In this document: in pieces, positions 10,546 to 22,700 of the stretch
How the letters are laid out: each line of letters starts with the position of its first letter
Numbering within the stretch: the stretch's first letter is position 1
DNA from: Strongyloides papillosus
Lineage: Eukaryota > Nematoda > Chromadorea > Rhabditida > Strongyloididae
Direction of reading: 5' to 3'
Assembly: GCA_005656395.1 (NCBI GenBank)
Contig: SRSI01000004.1
Coordinates: forward strand, 806,001-870,000
Length of the DNA stretch: 64,000 nt
The notes under the pieces: generated by a model
Databases searched by the model: none
Told to the model about the DNA's origin: nothing
What the model saw: only the letters and a program-made list of their open reading frames with translations
Program-made: the position numbers and the translations under genes

Positions 10546-11484
10546 GGTGGCAAGTCATTTCTTCAATATTTTGCACCAAAAAGGCAAAACATTATTCCAA
10601 CCAAAATTATTTTTTAAATACGCGGCAAACGTTTTTCCAAGATAATAAATTTTATTTATATTTATATAAAAAGAAGTTGAATATTAATTTAGTGATAAGG
10701 AAGTGATGGTAAATAAGAGTTCGAAGTGCAATTGAAACCACCATTTTGTAAATTGTGGGAAATGTTTTTTCAAAATGTATTTTTGATAGTATTTAAAAAT
10801 GTATGTATAAGTTACTATAAATTCGAATTAATTGTTAATTTTATGGTAATATATAATGTACATATTTATATATATAGTTCATTTATCAATAGGGATTTTA
10901 TTTAATAAAATAATCTCTTTTGATTAAAGCTATTAAGGTTTATATAGTCATTTGTTAATTTAGTTGGTAAAAAAACACCGTAAATGTTTGTTGTTCCTTA
11001 ACATAGACATATTAAAATTATCATAACATTGAACAACATAAATAAAGTACTTATTATTAATTGATACATTTTTTTTTATTTAGTTACCAATTTTTTAATA
11101 TTGATGCATTCTTCTTAATATGTCCCTAAGATAATGTCATTGTTAATTTATATATTTAGTTAAATAGACAATAAAAAGATTGTGGGAAATAAAAAATGTA
11201 ATTATTTATCACTTTTATTTAGACTTTAATTATCATATCAGTAAATTATTTACTACATTTCTAAAAATTATTTTTTTATAATCAAATTCCAATAAGCTTA
11301 TAAAGTAACTACCATTTTATTTTATAAGATAGTTACTTTCCCAGGTAAAAAAATTAATCAACGTAATTTAAATTGCTTATTATATGATAGAGATTAATTA
11401 TTTGTAAATGTTCGCCCAATTTTTTTTGGTTGGAATAACGTTTTGCCTTTTTGGTGCAAAATATTGAAGAAAAGCCTTGCCACC
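10546..11484. mobile_element. tTIR-2 element, copy 1 (at tRNA-Lys 5' end)
   Basis: A 939-bp non-autonomous element with ~57-bp inverted termini starting GGTGGCAAG and containing TTTCTTCAATATT and AAAAAGGCAAAAC. The 8-bp duplication CGTAGCCT lies at 10538-10545 and 11485-11492. The right copy spans the first base of tRNA-Lys (CGTA|GCCT), so integration was at -4/+4 and left the tRNA complete. It is more diverged than copies 2 and 3; for example it has TTTTGCACC where they have TTTTCTGTC. No ORF. The transposase superfamily is unassigned; 8-bp duplication fits hAT, Merlin, P or MULE-like enzymes. Confidence 0.88.
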
Positions 11485-11488
11485 CGTA

Positions 11489-11561
11489 GCCTTCCTAGCT
11501 CAGTTGGTAGAGCGTTAGACTTTTAATCTAACGGTCAGGGGTTCGAGCCCCCTGGAGGGCT
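11489..11561 (+). tRNA. tRNA-Lys (UUU)
   Basis: A complete cloverleaf. Acceptor GCCTTCC pairs with GGAGGGC (one G-T wobble). Box A is TAGCTCAGTTGG. Anticodon stem-loop is TTAGA-CTTTTAA-TCTAA with anticodon TTT, and box B is GGTTCGAGCCC. A T5 run at about 11565 can terminate Pol III. The tTIR-2 element ends four bases upstream, so 5' flanking control regions have been replaced. The gene itself should still work from internal promoters. Confidence 0.95.
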
Positions 11562-11964
11562 TCCTTTTTCAAATTATTATAATTGGAAGAGTCAATTACA
11601 TTTTTTAGAATATAAAATTTTTCATTTATTGTCTACTACTTTTGATATTTCTCTATATACTATAATAACTTTGTCAATAAATATATAGTATGATTAAAAT
11701 ACTCTCAGTTATAATTAATATAATATAATAAAAGTTTTTAGATAGAAAATTTCTGTGTACTGTTTTGTTATTCTTAAAAATAATACTATTATAGTAAAAG
11801 TTAAATAATTGTTTTACGACTAAGAAACATAACAACAAAAATTTTTTATATATTTAATATTTATGGAAAAATATTTTCAAAAAATGGAAAAATCAACGCC
11901 TTGAGCAGGATTCGAACCTACACGGACAGAGCCCAACAGATTTCAAGTCTGTCCCATTAACCAC

Positions 11965-14197
11965 GGGTGCACGTAAATCCTACAAAAATTTTTGTCAAAA
12001 AACGCAATCTAGAGGATTGTGTGATTTTTGGCAAAAAATGCAATCTAGGATTTTATATAATAGTACACAGTGCAGCAAGTTTTCCTAACCAGAAATTTTG
12101 GATTAGTGACTAAAAAATTCAAATCATAATTTCAATGTTTTTTTTTAATTATTAATAAAAAATAATAATCTAGAAATATTTGAAATGTAATTCTGATCAT
12201 TTTGAGGGGTAATTTGATATAGTTTCGATAACTAGAAAAAAAGTTAGTAACTACTAATTACAAATTATTATTAATAACTTTTTAATGAAGTCATAAGCAT
12301 ATATTAAAAATAATGTATTTGAATTTCTTTTTTCATTTGCTACAAAATGAGGTATTATACAAAAAAAACGAACCAGTAGAAGTGTCGCAATGCTAATTTT
12401 CCCGATTATCTTATACTTTAAGTCAAAAAAATGAGGAAATAATCATCTAGCATTATAGTTTACCTTATAAGTTATCACATTGATGACCAGATATTTCATT
12501 TAAAGTTATAAAAAACAAGATATCTTGTCATCCGTCATCTATGTGTTAACTACATATTAATCTTTAATTATTTGAAATAAGTTATAATAACGGTGTTCTT
12601 AGAGTTTAATAATGATATAATCACATTTACAATCACTAAGATCCATGTTATTATAAAAAACTATATATAATGTACTATTAAGATTTATTTTATAAAATAA
12701 CTTTTGTTCTACTGGCTCGATTTTTGAGTTTTATATATCAAAATGATCAGATTTTTACGTAGAATTAGATAAACAGGAAAAAAATTATACTTTATGACTT
12801 GGATTTTTTGCTAATTGACTTTTAATTAAAAACTTCCTAATTAGGGACTCTAACTCCGGGAAAAAAACATATATGCATAAAAGACATAGTAATACAATGA
12901 TAAAAACAAAAAAATTTCAACATTTCTATCATTATCATACCTAATTTAATTAATTTTAATTAAGAATATTTTTCAAAAAATTTCCAATCAGGAAAAGTTG
13001 CTGCATTGTGTAATATATATATTATATATACCACCATTATATAAAATACCAAACTGCCACAGCCTCAGTACTAAACTGAAACTGGGTTTTATAAACCGAC
13101 GGCATTGTCATAGTACCAACCCCACATCTATTTCATTTCATTCACTTAAAATATTTATGTCACTTTGAATAAATTTAATTTGATCCTATAATAATTTATA
13201 TATATATTTTTCCAATAAAATATAAAGTATTTAAAAATATAAATTATTAAATATATATATTATTTTGATAATATTTAATGTAAAAGAATTTTTTAAGACA
13301 CATTTAATTAAATTATATTTAACAGTAATAATTGTATTAGTGTTATATATTTTTATTTAATAAGAGTATTCAAATGTTTCTAATGGACAAACATGTTCAG
13401 TATATATACTAACAAAGAAGTCGCTCTTAGAATTTTATAACTTTAAAATTAGTGTTTCAGTCTCAAGAAATATATATTTCACTAGATTAATAATTTTGTT
13501 AACATAATTACAATGTAGTAAAAAATTCATACTTCAAATTGGTAAAATCTAAAATAACTATGCTTAATAATCACATTTTATTAATAACTATCGTGCAAAA
13601 TATCAGAAAATATCTTTTATATTTAAATTAATACTATATTCCCTATTGAAAATGATTTTGTTTACATTTTTTATGATGTAGTAAAATATTGAATTAATTT
13701 TTTTTAATATTTAAATTGACTAATAATCACCTTAGAAAGTGAAAAAATATCTTTTTATTCAAAGTATTACCATGTTTTCTAGTTTAAAAAATTATGTTAA
13801 CGTTATCAATGACATAGTAAGAATCTATACTTCAAATTTGTACAATTTAAAGTAATTATGCTTAACAATAGAATTTTATTAATAATTTGTTTAATAATTA
13901 ACAAAAATTTACTTACATCTTAATTATTAATGAATACATAAATTACCAACATAACATAAAATGTTTTTTATATTCCAAATGTTACTATATGAATTTAATT
14001 TACCAATAAAACAACAATAACATAAGTAATACATTAAATCATCAAAAAAATATTAAAAATTACATGTTTTCTTTGTTTATAATAGAAGAAATTTACATTA
14101 ATCTTATATTTTATAAACATAATTCCGACACGAAATATGGTAAAAAATTACTGTGTGATTTTTGGCAAAAAACGCATTGTAGGATTTACGTGCTACC
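11965..14197. mobile_element. tTIR-1 element, copy A (in tRNA-Ser D-arm)
   Basis: Termini are GGGTGCACGTAAATCCTAC on the left and, reverse-complemented, GGTAGCACGTAAATCCTAC on the right, with a 9-bp target duplication (10 not excluded). Removing the nested 945-bp mariner-like element and its extra TA leaves about 1286 bp, collinear with copy C (58631-59915, 1285 bp). A subterminal TTTTTTGNCAAAA-type motif repeats near both ends. An internal conserved block at 13061-13166 is shared with copies B, C and D. No ORF, so non-autonomous. Confidence 0.9.
12066..13010. mobile_element. Tc1/mariner-like element nested in tTIR-1 copy A
   Basis: A 945-bp insertion flanked by TA (12064-12065, 13011-13012). 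Inverted termini are CACAGTGCAGCAAGTTTTCCT and CACAATGCAGCAACTTTTCCT, with similarity extending about 15 bp further inward. Copy C at 58631 is the natural empty site: there ATAATAGTAATATATA is continuous. TA duplication and the CACAGTGCAGCAA terminus fit Tc1/mariner. No transposase ORF is open. Confidence 0.88.
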
Positions 14198-14220
14198 ATT
14201 AACCACTCTGGCATCAAGGC

Positions 14221-15890
14221 TACCCTCGGCATACACCTGATTAGCCACCAATTTTTCTCAAATTTGAGAGTACTCTGTAATATAAGCCTCTAGAAATCAA
14301 ATGTAAAAACAAAAATATTGTGATAGAAGCTTCTAGAAATCAAAGGTAAAAACAAAAATATTTTTGTATTTCGCAATAATTACGAAATCCGATGTGTATA
14401 AAAGAAGGCAAACCAGGAAGAGTATATCACTCATGGTTTGTCACTTTTAGAAGAATGATCTGTCACTTTCTCAATTACTACTACGTACCTCAATATGGGA
14501 GACTTGTAACCTATTGAAGAATAATTAACTATATATATATATCCTATTGTACCATTTATGTTTATTAAAATAAAATCTTAAAATAGTTGCCCTAGTTTAG
14601 TATGGCAACCCATTACGACTCCTAATAGGAAAAAAGAAAAAACATTATTTCAACAAGACAAAAATTAAATAATTAATAGTTTATCAAATAAAAGGAAAGG
14701 ATATAAGTTATGCAGATAATAAAAAAGAAATTGATAAGCTATAAAAAATAAAAATCAGGGAAATTTGTTTTTCAAATTTTAATAATTAGCATCATATATT
14801 ATTTACTTGGTGGTCAATCATGATATGTACGTGGAAAAATTTCATGATTTGCACCATATATTTGCTTGGTGGCCAACCAAATACGACTACTATCTTCGGA
14901 TTCTTTTTATATTATTTGTAGAAATAATAATTATTTGAAGTAAATAGTTTTTGAAAACTGCTAATTTTTTAGTTTAATAAATATAAATAACAAATTGAAA
15001 TAAAACAACTGGTACTTTACTATAATAGTCAAGTTAATATTTAAATAAATTTTTACCCTTATCTCTTAATCATTGTAGAAAAATAGATGTTAATATTTTT
15101 TAAATAATTAAGAGTTGAGATAATACATTGAATGATAACGTAATATTATTCATAATTAGAAATGTTATGTTTATTTATTTATTTTTTTTATTTTACTACT
15201 TTTAATGAAATTTTATACACAGAAAATAGTACAATTTAAAAAATGTATTTTAGATTATAATCTTATAATTATGTCAAATTAATCAAAATTCAAAACAATT
15301 AAAACTTGAATAATGTTTTGTTAATAAAGCCATATTATTGTTAATTTAAATGTTTGATATTCTTATTTTAATTAAATTTATAAATATTTATTTTTTAAAA
15401 AGAAAGTCAGTTTAAATTAATTATAAACATATTAATAATAATAAAAATATAAATTTATTTTACTATCAATAGAAAAGTAAAAATCATAGGTTTAATAGTT
15501 TGAATAATTTTACTTAATAACCATAGGGTATTTAAAAAAAAATACGATTTAAACAATTTCAAAGTTTATTGAATTTTGTATGCTATTATTATTTGTTATA
15601 AAATTTTACACTTAGATAACTACAATTTAAAAGGTTATATTCAATTCAAGTTAATGAACGTAGCTAAATCTTGAATTTCTATAACTCCGCTCAGAATTAC
15701 AATATCGTTGTGAAACTTTAAAATTATATTTGTATGAATTTTACCTGCAAAATAACTATAATATATAAATTTTAGATTAAATACAAAAAAATTATAGATA
15801 TTAATATCCGGAGAACTACTTATGGACAACTTTATATATTAAACCAAAAATTTTACAAATAATATTTTGATGATAGTAAATGGAAAAAAC
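14221..15890. other. AT-rich spacer with a small tandem repeat
   Basis: No gene seen. A two-copy 43-bp direct repeat beginning CTAGAAATCAAA is at 14290-14375. A repeated phrase, CTTGGTGG(T/C)CAA, occurs near 14810 and 14870. The remainder is low-complexity A/T. Confidence 0.5.
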
Positions 15891-15957
15891 TTCCCATGCC
15901 GGGAATCGGACCCGGGCCGCGTGGGTGAAAATCACGAATCCTAACCACTAGACCACA

Positions 15958-18900
15958 CTTTTCTTTTTTGCTAGCTAGTGAGAGGTGCTTTTTTAATTTC
16001 CTCTCATTATATTACTAACTACTAAAAAGATGAGGACTTCTGGAGGCAAAAATCTCTCGAAAGAGAAAAATTCAACACTAGAAGGTACTGGAAAGGAAAT
16101 AAATATAAAAGACGCCGATTTGTATGAAAAAGTGGCATTCGAATCCAGAATAAATAATAAATTCAGCTGGAAAAGTGTCATCGAAAAATTAAATCATGAC
16201 CATGGATATAAAATTATAAACTGCGACTATGAACGACGTAGAATAAAAAGGATAGTGGAAAAAAGATTAGCTAGTTATGGAAAGAAAAATTCAAGTATTG
16301 TGGATGAAGAGTCTACTACTCAAATTGAAAAGGATTTAAGTTTTCATAAATCTTGGCTAAATAGTATTCAACCTTCAGAAAAATATGTTGACGTGTCTAA
16401 AATGATGAAAGTATACTATAAATCAATGGTAGCAAAAGTTAAAAGAATTATTGATATTAACCAAATTGAAGACATGTTTGAAAAATCATGTATCAAATCA
16501 TCAAAATCTTTTATCACGTTACCGAAAAAATTAATCATTAATAAGTATACTGCTCCCGTTTGGATGTTGGTAGATAATCTATTACAAACAAAACTGCAGC
16601 AAGAGGAGTACAAAGATAACTATGAAAATGGTTTGAAAACGATATCTGCAGCGATGTATACGATATCCCAACTGACAACATTTAATTCAGAGAAAACCAC
16701 ACGTAACAAGATAAAAAAACTTAAGAAAATGATAGTAAATGGTAGAAGAAAGGTTGAAATATTAAAAACAATCAAAACTCGGCCGTCTAGTGAGGCAGCT
16801 TCTCTACTAAATGAGCTGAGATTAAAATTCCCAAAAAGGAAAAATTATAAAGTGAAAGAATTCATTCAATTCTTAGAATGGAACATACGATCTAAAGAAT
16901 TAGACTTGGCAAGAATAGAAAAAAATGAAAAACGTAAACTGTTGAGATTAGCATATGCCAAAACGCCATCAATTAAACTTATAAGAAAATTATCTGGTAT
17001 AAGAAGCAATTCTAATGTTACTGAAGTTCAATTGTCAACGGCGGTAAAGTATTATGAAAATCTCTTTAAAGAAAAAAAGGTTTCGGATATCAGTGATTTT
17101 AAAAATTACTGTAATACTATCAAAGATAAGTTCTCCCAAGTTGATATTGATAAAGATGAATTAAGGGAAGATATTTTACTCGCAATAAATGAAGCCAGTC
17201 CATGGAAGGCTGCTGGTAATGACCTTCTCCCATGTGCAGCATTTAAGTATTTAAAGGCTGTAAAACTATGGGAAGCCAATATGGTTGAGAAAATAATACT
17301 TGAAGGAGTGAAGTTACCGGACTATGCTTATGAGGGGAAAACATTTCTTTTATTCAAATCAGGAAATCCTGAGGACCCATCATGCTATAGGCCAATAACT
17401 GTTTTAAACAGTTTCACAAAAATATTAAGTTCAACAATCAATAAACAAATCCACAGGTATTGCGGTAAATTAATCCAAATTAATCAAATGGCAAATAAAC
17501 CGGAATTATGGGGTACAGCAACAGCAAAATTTATCGATTCAACGATAGCTATGGACTCAAAAGCTGCAAAAAAACCATTGCATATGGCATGGATTGACTA
17601 CACTAAGGCTTATGATTCATTATCACACGAAGCCATCAGATATTTATGGAATGCCCTACCACTACCAAATCAAATCAAGGTTACCTTTCTTAACGGGATG
17701 GACTTATGGGCTACCAGATTGTGTCTACGGAAGTGTACGTCGAAGAAAATCAAAATTTCATCTGGAATAATGCAAGGGGATGCAGCCAGTCCTACAATTT
17801 TCACTTTAATGATAACATATATATCAGAAAAATTATTGCATTTACCCAAAATCCAACTTAATTGTGGTTCGCTAGGCCTACCTAATGAATTAAAATGTCT
17901 AGGAGGATGGAACCATACCTTTTTTATGGATGATCTTAAGCTATATGCATCAACTGAGAAGGAGTTGAAACAAATGATAACCACTGTTTGCAATTCTTCT
18001 CGTCAAATCGGACTCGTAGCAAATCAGAGTAAATGCGGTATAATATCAACGGATGGAAATGTAATCATTAAAAATGAAAACTGTACCGTAGTCCAGGATA
18101 TGGATGAAATCACAATTCCAGGAATTACTGAAGACACCAATCCTTATAAATATATTGGTCTTCAACAGAAAGTGTTTGATACTGAAAAATCTCTGGATAT
18201 CTTGAAAGATAAACTTTTGGGAAGAATGGAAGAAATACTTCAATTAGACCTCAAAGTGAGTGATATAATTGATATATACAACTTAACAATTCCATCGGTA
18301 GCTAGATTTGTCTTGGCGCATTTGAACACTACAGGCAAGATTAGCTCAACTTTCAAGTATCTAGAACAAAAATTAGATAGAATGGTTGTCAAGAAGTTAA
18401 GAGAAGCGAATCTTCTCCAATCAAACAATTCTACTTCAAGACTATATATCAAACAATCTAAGTCTGGTTTTGGTTTGGCTAACATTAGAATCGAAGGTGA
18501 AATAGCATTCTGTAAGGCTGTTGCTTACAATTTAATGAACTTATTAACAATCAACCAAACTTGGTGCCAAGTAGCATTGGTGAAAAAGCAGAGGAAGAAT
18601 TTTATAACAGATCTTCTGCAGACACTCCAGAATCATATGGACGAGGAAACCGTAGAAGATTTAGAAATATGTTTTGAAGAGGCCATTCATAACATCAAAA
18701 ATGGCATTAAAATAAAAAATATTCCTGTCATATTGAAAACAAGTAGCAGGACAATAAAATTCAATACTCACAAAGAGTTTCAAAAATTTATTGGTTCTGT
18801 AATTTATGACAATTTTCAAAACGAATTATGGGACAAGTACTCGCAACATATGAGATTTCCAAAATGGATAGCAGAAGTTGGCCATGAAAATATTTATCAT

Positions 18901-19741
18901 TATTGGATTAAAGCAATGGACATAAAGAACACAAAAATTGTGGTAGCATGTCAAGAAGAACAAGTAAGTCTACGAGCTCATCCTGCAATGGACAATACAA
19001 ACAAAAATTGTCGTGTATGTGATGCCGAGTTGGAAACAGTAAGGCATGTCATCAATGAATGCTCACATTATAAGAATACTTTATACAAAGCAAGACATAA
19101 CTGGGTTGCAAGTACAATCATGAAACATTTATGCAAGAGGTTCAAAATCCAATTCGCCAGAAATGGTGAAAACGACAAATGCAAATTTGTTTATGATTCA
19201 CCTTGGACTATATCAGTTAACCTGAAGCACCACATTCCGGATATAGTACTGCAGGATAAAGAAAAGAAAGTTATTTATGTCATCGAAGTTAGTTGTCCAT
19301 GGTTTGGTTTTATGCACGATCAACTAAATATAAAAAGAGTAAAATATACAGTTCATTCAAAATCGGAAGTTGGACTGGACTGGAGATCGTATAAGAAGGA
19401 TATGAATTTCTGCGATGCATTAAGTCTACAAGAAAAGATGAAAGTGGTCTTTTTACCAGTGATCATATCATCAACTGGTCAAGTCTTCAAAGAAACTCAA
19501 GACTTATTCGAAAGATACTTTGGGCCATCAAAAGGACTATTTATTTTATTATCCAGATACAGCGTTCTGGGAACGACACGAATCATTAAATGGCACTTTG
19601 CTTCCTCCAGTAATCAGCCGTGAATCGGTATTAAGTCAACAATTGTGGATGTTTTAATTTTATTAACGTTATTAATTATTTATTTTTATTTGTATTTATT
19701 GCTAATTTAATTTTTCCCAATAGTTGATGAAAATAAAATAA
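15958..19741 (+). mobile_element. tRNA-Glu-inserted R2/R4-like LINE, element 1
   Basis: A 3784-bp full-length non-LTR element, oriented opposite to tRNA-Glu. The 5' junction follows GACCACA of the target. The 3' end is AAAATAAAATAA with no long poly(A). A 16-bp target duplication (15942-15957 and 19742-19757) consists of tRNA-Glu sequence. The 72-bp leader precedes one long ORF. Leader and 3' tail resemble those of element 2, which sits immediately downstream in the same tRNA. Confidence 0.92.
16030..19623 (+). CDS. LINE ORF: Myb-like DNA binding, reverse transcriptase and restriction-like endonuclease
   Basis: 1197 codons, intact, first ATG used. No N-terminal zinc finger is visible. Residues about 40-95 are helix-rich and Myb-like (SWKSVIEKLNHDHGY). 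The reverse transcriptase spans about 390-700: AAGNDLLPC, YRPITVLNSFTK, WIDYTKAYDSL, SGIMQGDAASP and the catalytic FMDD (about 630). The C-terminus is the R2-type nuclease module: a CCHC knuckle CRVCDAELETVRHVINEC (about 993-1010), a KARHNWV helix, then PDIV (about 1068) and IEVSCPW (about 1085), giving the PD-(D/E)XK-like centre. There is no APE endonuclease. FMDD plus the restriction-like endonuclease suggests the R2/R4/Dong side of the tree, from recollection of the families. It performs target-primed reverse transcription at tRNA-Glu (inferred from the junctions). Confidence 0.93.
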   Translation: MRTSGGKNLSKEKNSTLEGTGKEINIKDADLYEKVAFESRINNKFSWKSVIEKLNHDHGYKIINCDYERRRIKRIVEKRLASYGKKNSSIVDEESTTQIEKDLSFHKSWLNSIQPSEKYVDVSKMMKVYYKSMVAKVKRIIDINQIEDMFEKSCIKSSKSFITLPKKLIINKYTAPVWMLVDNLLQTKLQQEEYKDNYENGLKTISAAMYTISQLTTFNSEKTTRNKIKKLKKMIVNGRRKVEILKTIKTRPSSEAASLLNELRLKFPKRKNYKVKEFIQFLEWNIRSKELDLARIEKNEKRKLLRLAYAKTPSIKLIRKLSGIRSNSNVTEVQLSTAVKYYENLFKEKKVSDISDFKNYCNTIKDKFSQVDIDKDELREDILLAINEASPWKAAGNDLLPCAAFKYLKAVKLWEANMVEKIILEGVKLPDYAYEGKTFLLFKSGNPEDPSCYRPITVLNSFTKILSSTINKQIHRYCGKLIQINQMANKPELWGTATAKFIDSTIAMDSKAAKKPLHMAWIDYTKAYDSLSHEAIRYLWNALPLPNQIKVTFLNGMDLWATRLCLRKCTSKKIKISSGIMQGDAASPTIFTLMITYISEKLLHLPKIQLNCGSLGLPNELKCLGGWNHTFFMDDLKLYASTEKELKQMITTVCNSSRQIGLVANQSKCGIISTDGNVIIKNENCTVVQDMDEITIPGITEDTNPYKYIGLQQKVFDTEKSLDILKDKLLGRMEEILQLDLKVSDIIDIYNLTIPSVARFVLAHLNTTGKISSTFKYLEQKLDRMVVKKLREANLLQSNNSTSRLYIKQSKSGFGLANIRIEGEIAFCKAVAYNLMNLLTINQTWCQVALVKKQRKNFITDLLQTLQNHMDEETVEDLEICFEEAIHNIKNGIKIKNIPVILKTSSRTIKFNTHKEFQKFIGSVIYDNFQNELWDKYSQHMRFPKWIAEVGHENIYHYWIKAMDIKNTKIVVACQEEQVSLRAHPAMDNTNKNCRVCDAELETVRHVINECSHYKNTLYKARHNWVASTIMKHLCKRFKIQFARNGENDKCKFVYDSPWTISVNLKHHIPDIVLQDKEKKVIYVIEVSCPWFGFMHDQLNIKRVKYTVHSKSEVGLDWRSYKKDMNFCDALSLQEKMKVVFLPVIISSTGQVFKETQDLFERYFGPSKGLFILLSRYSVLGTTRIIKWHFASSSNQP

Positions 19742-19757
19742 TAACCACTAGACCACA

Positions 19758-22700
19758 TATATCTTTTGTCGAGCTGGTGAGCTGACGGTTTTTATTTTCC
19801 TCTGAATATTTTCCGTCTATACTAAAGATACAGTCTGCTATCCGGTAAATTTTCAAATTTTTGGAATCCTCCAAGTGCCAATGAGCGAAAGGTAGACAGT
19901 GGTAATAATCAACCAGCTAAATAACCAATAATCAACTATTAATTAACTAAAAATGACGACGAAATGGACAAATGATGATATTGAAAGGCTAGTATATAGA
20001 GTAAATGAATTAGGCTCTAAAAAAGAAACATGGGAGACTTTAACTAAAGAATTTCCTGGGCGAACTGCACTAGCATTGAAAAGTAAATATGGAAAAGAAA
20101 GAAATTTTGTAAAAGAAGTAAAACTTACACCAACAACTTCAATTTCAAATTCAAAAGAAAATGGTAAAGAAAATGATGACAATGGAAAAACAATCATGCA
20201 AACGCGAACTGACGTGACGCAGTACAACGATGGTAATGCGGCCAATGATGAGCAAAATTGTTTAGATGAAACAATGAAAATGTTAAATATCAAATTTAAT
20301 AAATTGTTCGATTCAGTTTGCAAAAATAAGGGTCCTAAGAAACTTGTGAAATTCAGGGTAAACATGAATCATCCAAAGATAAAGTTAATTGATCAAATAT
20401 TAATGAATTGGATTGAGCGGTACAAAGATTTCAACACAGCTAAAAGTAGAAAGACAATCAAGAAATTGATACTGACTGCTGGACTAGTATTGAGGTCTGA
20501 AATTACCGGATCATGTACTCCAAAGAAAAGAATTTCAAAGAGTGAACTTAACCTGAAAAAGAAAATAAAGAAACTAAGAATTAAAATTGAAGCAATTAAT
20601 GAAGAGAAGGAAAGGAGGAAGTGTAAGGCGAATGGATCAGCACCTCCAAAACCAAAGCACAACCCAAAACTACTTTACAGAGAAATGAATAAGAAGAAAG
20701 TGAAGCTAGATCATCTGCATTGCCAAACAGAAGAAATGATCAAACACCTTGAAAACGAATATGAACAAAAAAGAATTGGTAATGAAAAACTCAATGTAAG
20801 AAGAAACTTTGAGCTGAATCCATCAATTAAGGTGCTTAAAACAGAAGGTGAATCATACGATGGAAAAGAAGAAGAATTGCTGATGGAAGATGCAATTCAA
20901 TTCTATCATGAATTGTATAGTGAAGGTCAACCACCAAGTAAAACTCCTATCTTAGATGAGTATGAACAACATGTCAAAAAGAACTATAGAAATATTCCTG
21001 AAATGTTATCAAAAGATAGAATAAGAGAAATTGTGGCACTAAAAGTCAAATATAGTGCGAATTTTAAGGCAGCAGGCGTAGATCTGATACCTACGTTTTG
21101 CTACAAATACTTTAAATCAGCTCTCAACTATCTTCAAGATTGGGTTTATGGAATATTGAATAAAGAAATAAGAATCATGAAAAGTGATTGTATTGGAAGA
21201 ACAATACTATTATTTAAAAGTGGGTGTAGGAAACAACCGCAAAACTACAGGCCGATAACGATGATGCCAACAGACTACAAAATTCTAACAGGTACTATAG
21301 CGGAAATACTATCAGAACAAATTGGTCCTGACTTTATATCCAGAGAACAACTTGCTATCAGAAGAAAGGTTAATGGTACTTTGGAAGGACTTGCTATTGA
21401 CAAGTTTATAATTGCAAGCACAACTTTCAGAGCTAGTGAAAGGAAAACTGGTACTCAACTCTGTACTAGTTGGATTGACTTCAGCAAAGCGTTCGATAGT
21501 ATCTATAGATCCAGCCTGCATAGAATTGTAGACATGTTGCCCATCAGTAGTTATATCAAAGATTTGTTAAAAGAAATAACAAAGAAATGGCAATCTCAAT
21601 TGGTATTAAATAATAGAAATAGTGGTAATGAAGTGAATGAGAACATGTTTCAAATTAGACGTGGAATTTTACAAGGGGATTCACTAAGCCCAATTTTATT
21701 TGTTCTAGTGTTAAATGCTGCTTCATTTAAGCTTAACCAACAGAACAAAATAAAGTTGCGGCAAAAATTAAAGAAGAATTTGGAAATGAATCGTCAGAGT
21801 TTTATGGATGATATCAAACTATATAGTGATGATGTATCAACAATGGATAAACTCAAGCAGATTTTACATTCATATGGACATGAAGTTGGTCTCCAAATGA
21901 ACCAAAAGAAATGTTCTGACTTGGTAATTGATGCAAAGAATCCAAAAGCTGAGACAGAAATAGAAAGTCAACTACCATTCCCAGTTAATAAGGATGGTTA
22001 CAAGTACTTGGGTCTTACGCAAACAACGTTCGATCTAAACAAAATTTGTATGGCTAGCTTACAGGAGAAAATTCTACCAAATGTAAGCAAAATATTTTCG
22101 TCAAAGCTTTCAGTGAGACAAATGAAGAATTTATTCAATTCAACAATTGTCCCAGCATCAAACTATATAGCAACGAACATCCAATCAAAGCAAAAAATAA
22201 ATGGGTTACTAAATGATCTAGAGAAACTTGACACAAAAATAAGAAGTATTATGGAAAAGAATAATGTCAAGTTTTATTCAACCTCAACTGCACGTCTATA
22301 TATAGATGAAAGTGATGGTGGATATGGTATGAAAAGTTTACGTTCTGAAGCTGCAATTAGTTATATAAACAAAAGTTTGTATATTGTATTCAATGAAAGA
22401 TTGGAACCATTACTGGAATTGTACCAAATAATGACGTCAAAAGGCAACCAAAACCCCTTAAACAACGCGTCAAAGTTAGCTGAAATCTTTAAATTCAAAT
22501 TAAATTTTTCAAAACCTAACGAAGTTACAATCAATGGTATCCAAATCAACTCATTAAAAGAAGCAAGAACAAAAGTTAAAGAAATTATTAGAAAGCATGA
22601 AAATGATAAATGGCTTCAAGACTGGGGTAAAAGTATGAAGTATGCAAAGACATTTATTGAACTGAAAGATAGAATTGAACTACCCTACATGAAGACAAAT

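Larger units (their letters stand above)
11897..14220 (-). pseudogene. tRNA-Ser (UGA) gene split by tTIR-1
   Basis: The 3' part (11897-11964) and 5' part (14198-14220) reconstitute a class II tRNA. Acceptor GCCTTGA pairs with TCAAGGC, the anticodon stem-loop is ACAGA-CTTGAAA-TCTGT with anticodon TGA, there is a long variable arm and box B is GGTTCGAATCC. A 2.2-kb transposon separates positions 15-23, which are duplicated (ATTAACCAC on the plus strand at 11956-11964 and 14198-14206). The insertion breaks box A, so the gene is inactive in this allele. Confidence 0.93.

Noticed and set aside
15958..16029. HDV-like ribozyme at the LINE 5' end
   Set aside because: The leader starts with a T-rich stretch and I could not pair the required P1 and P2 stems by eye.
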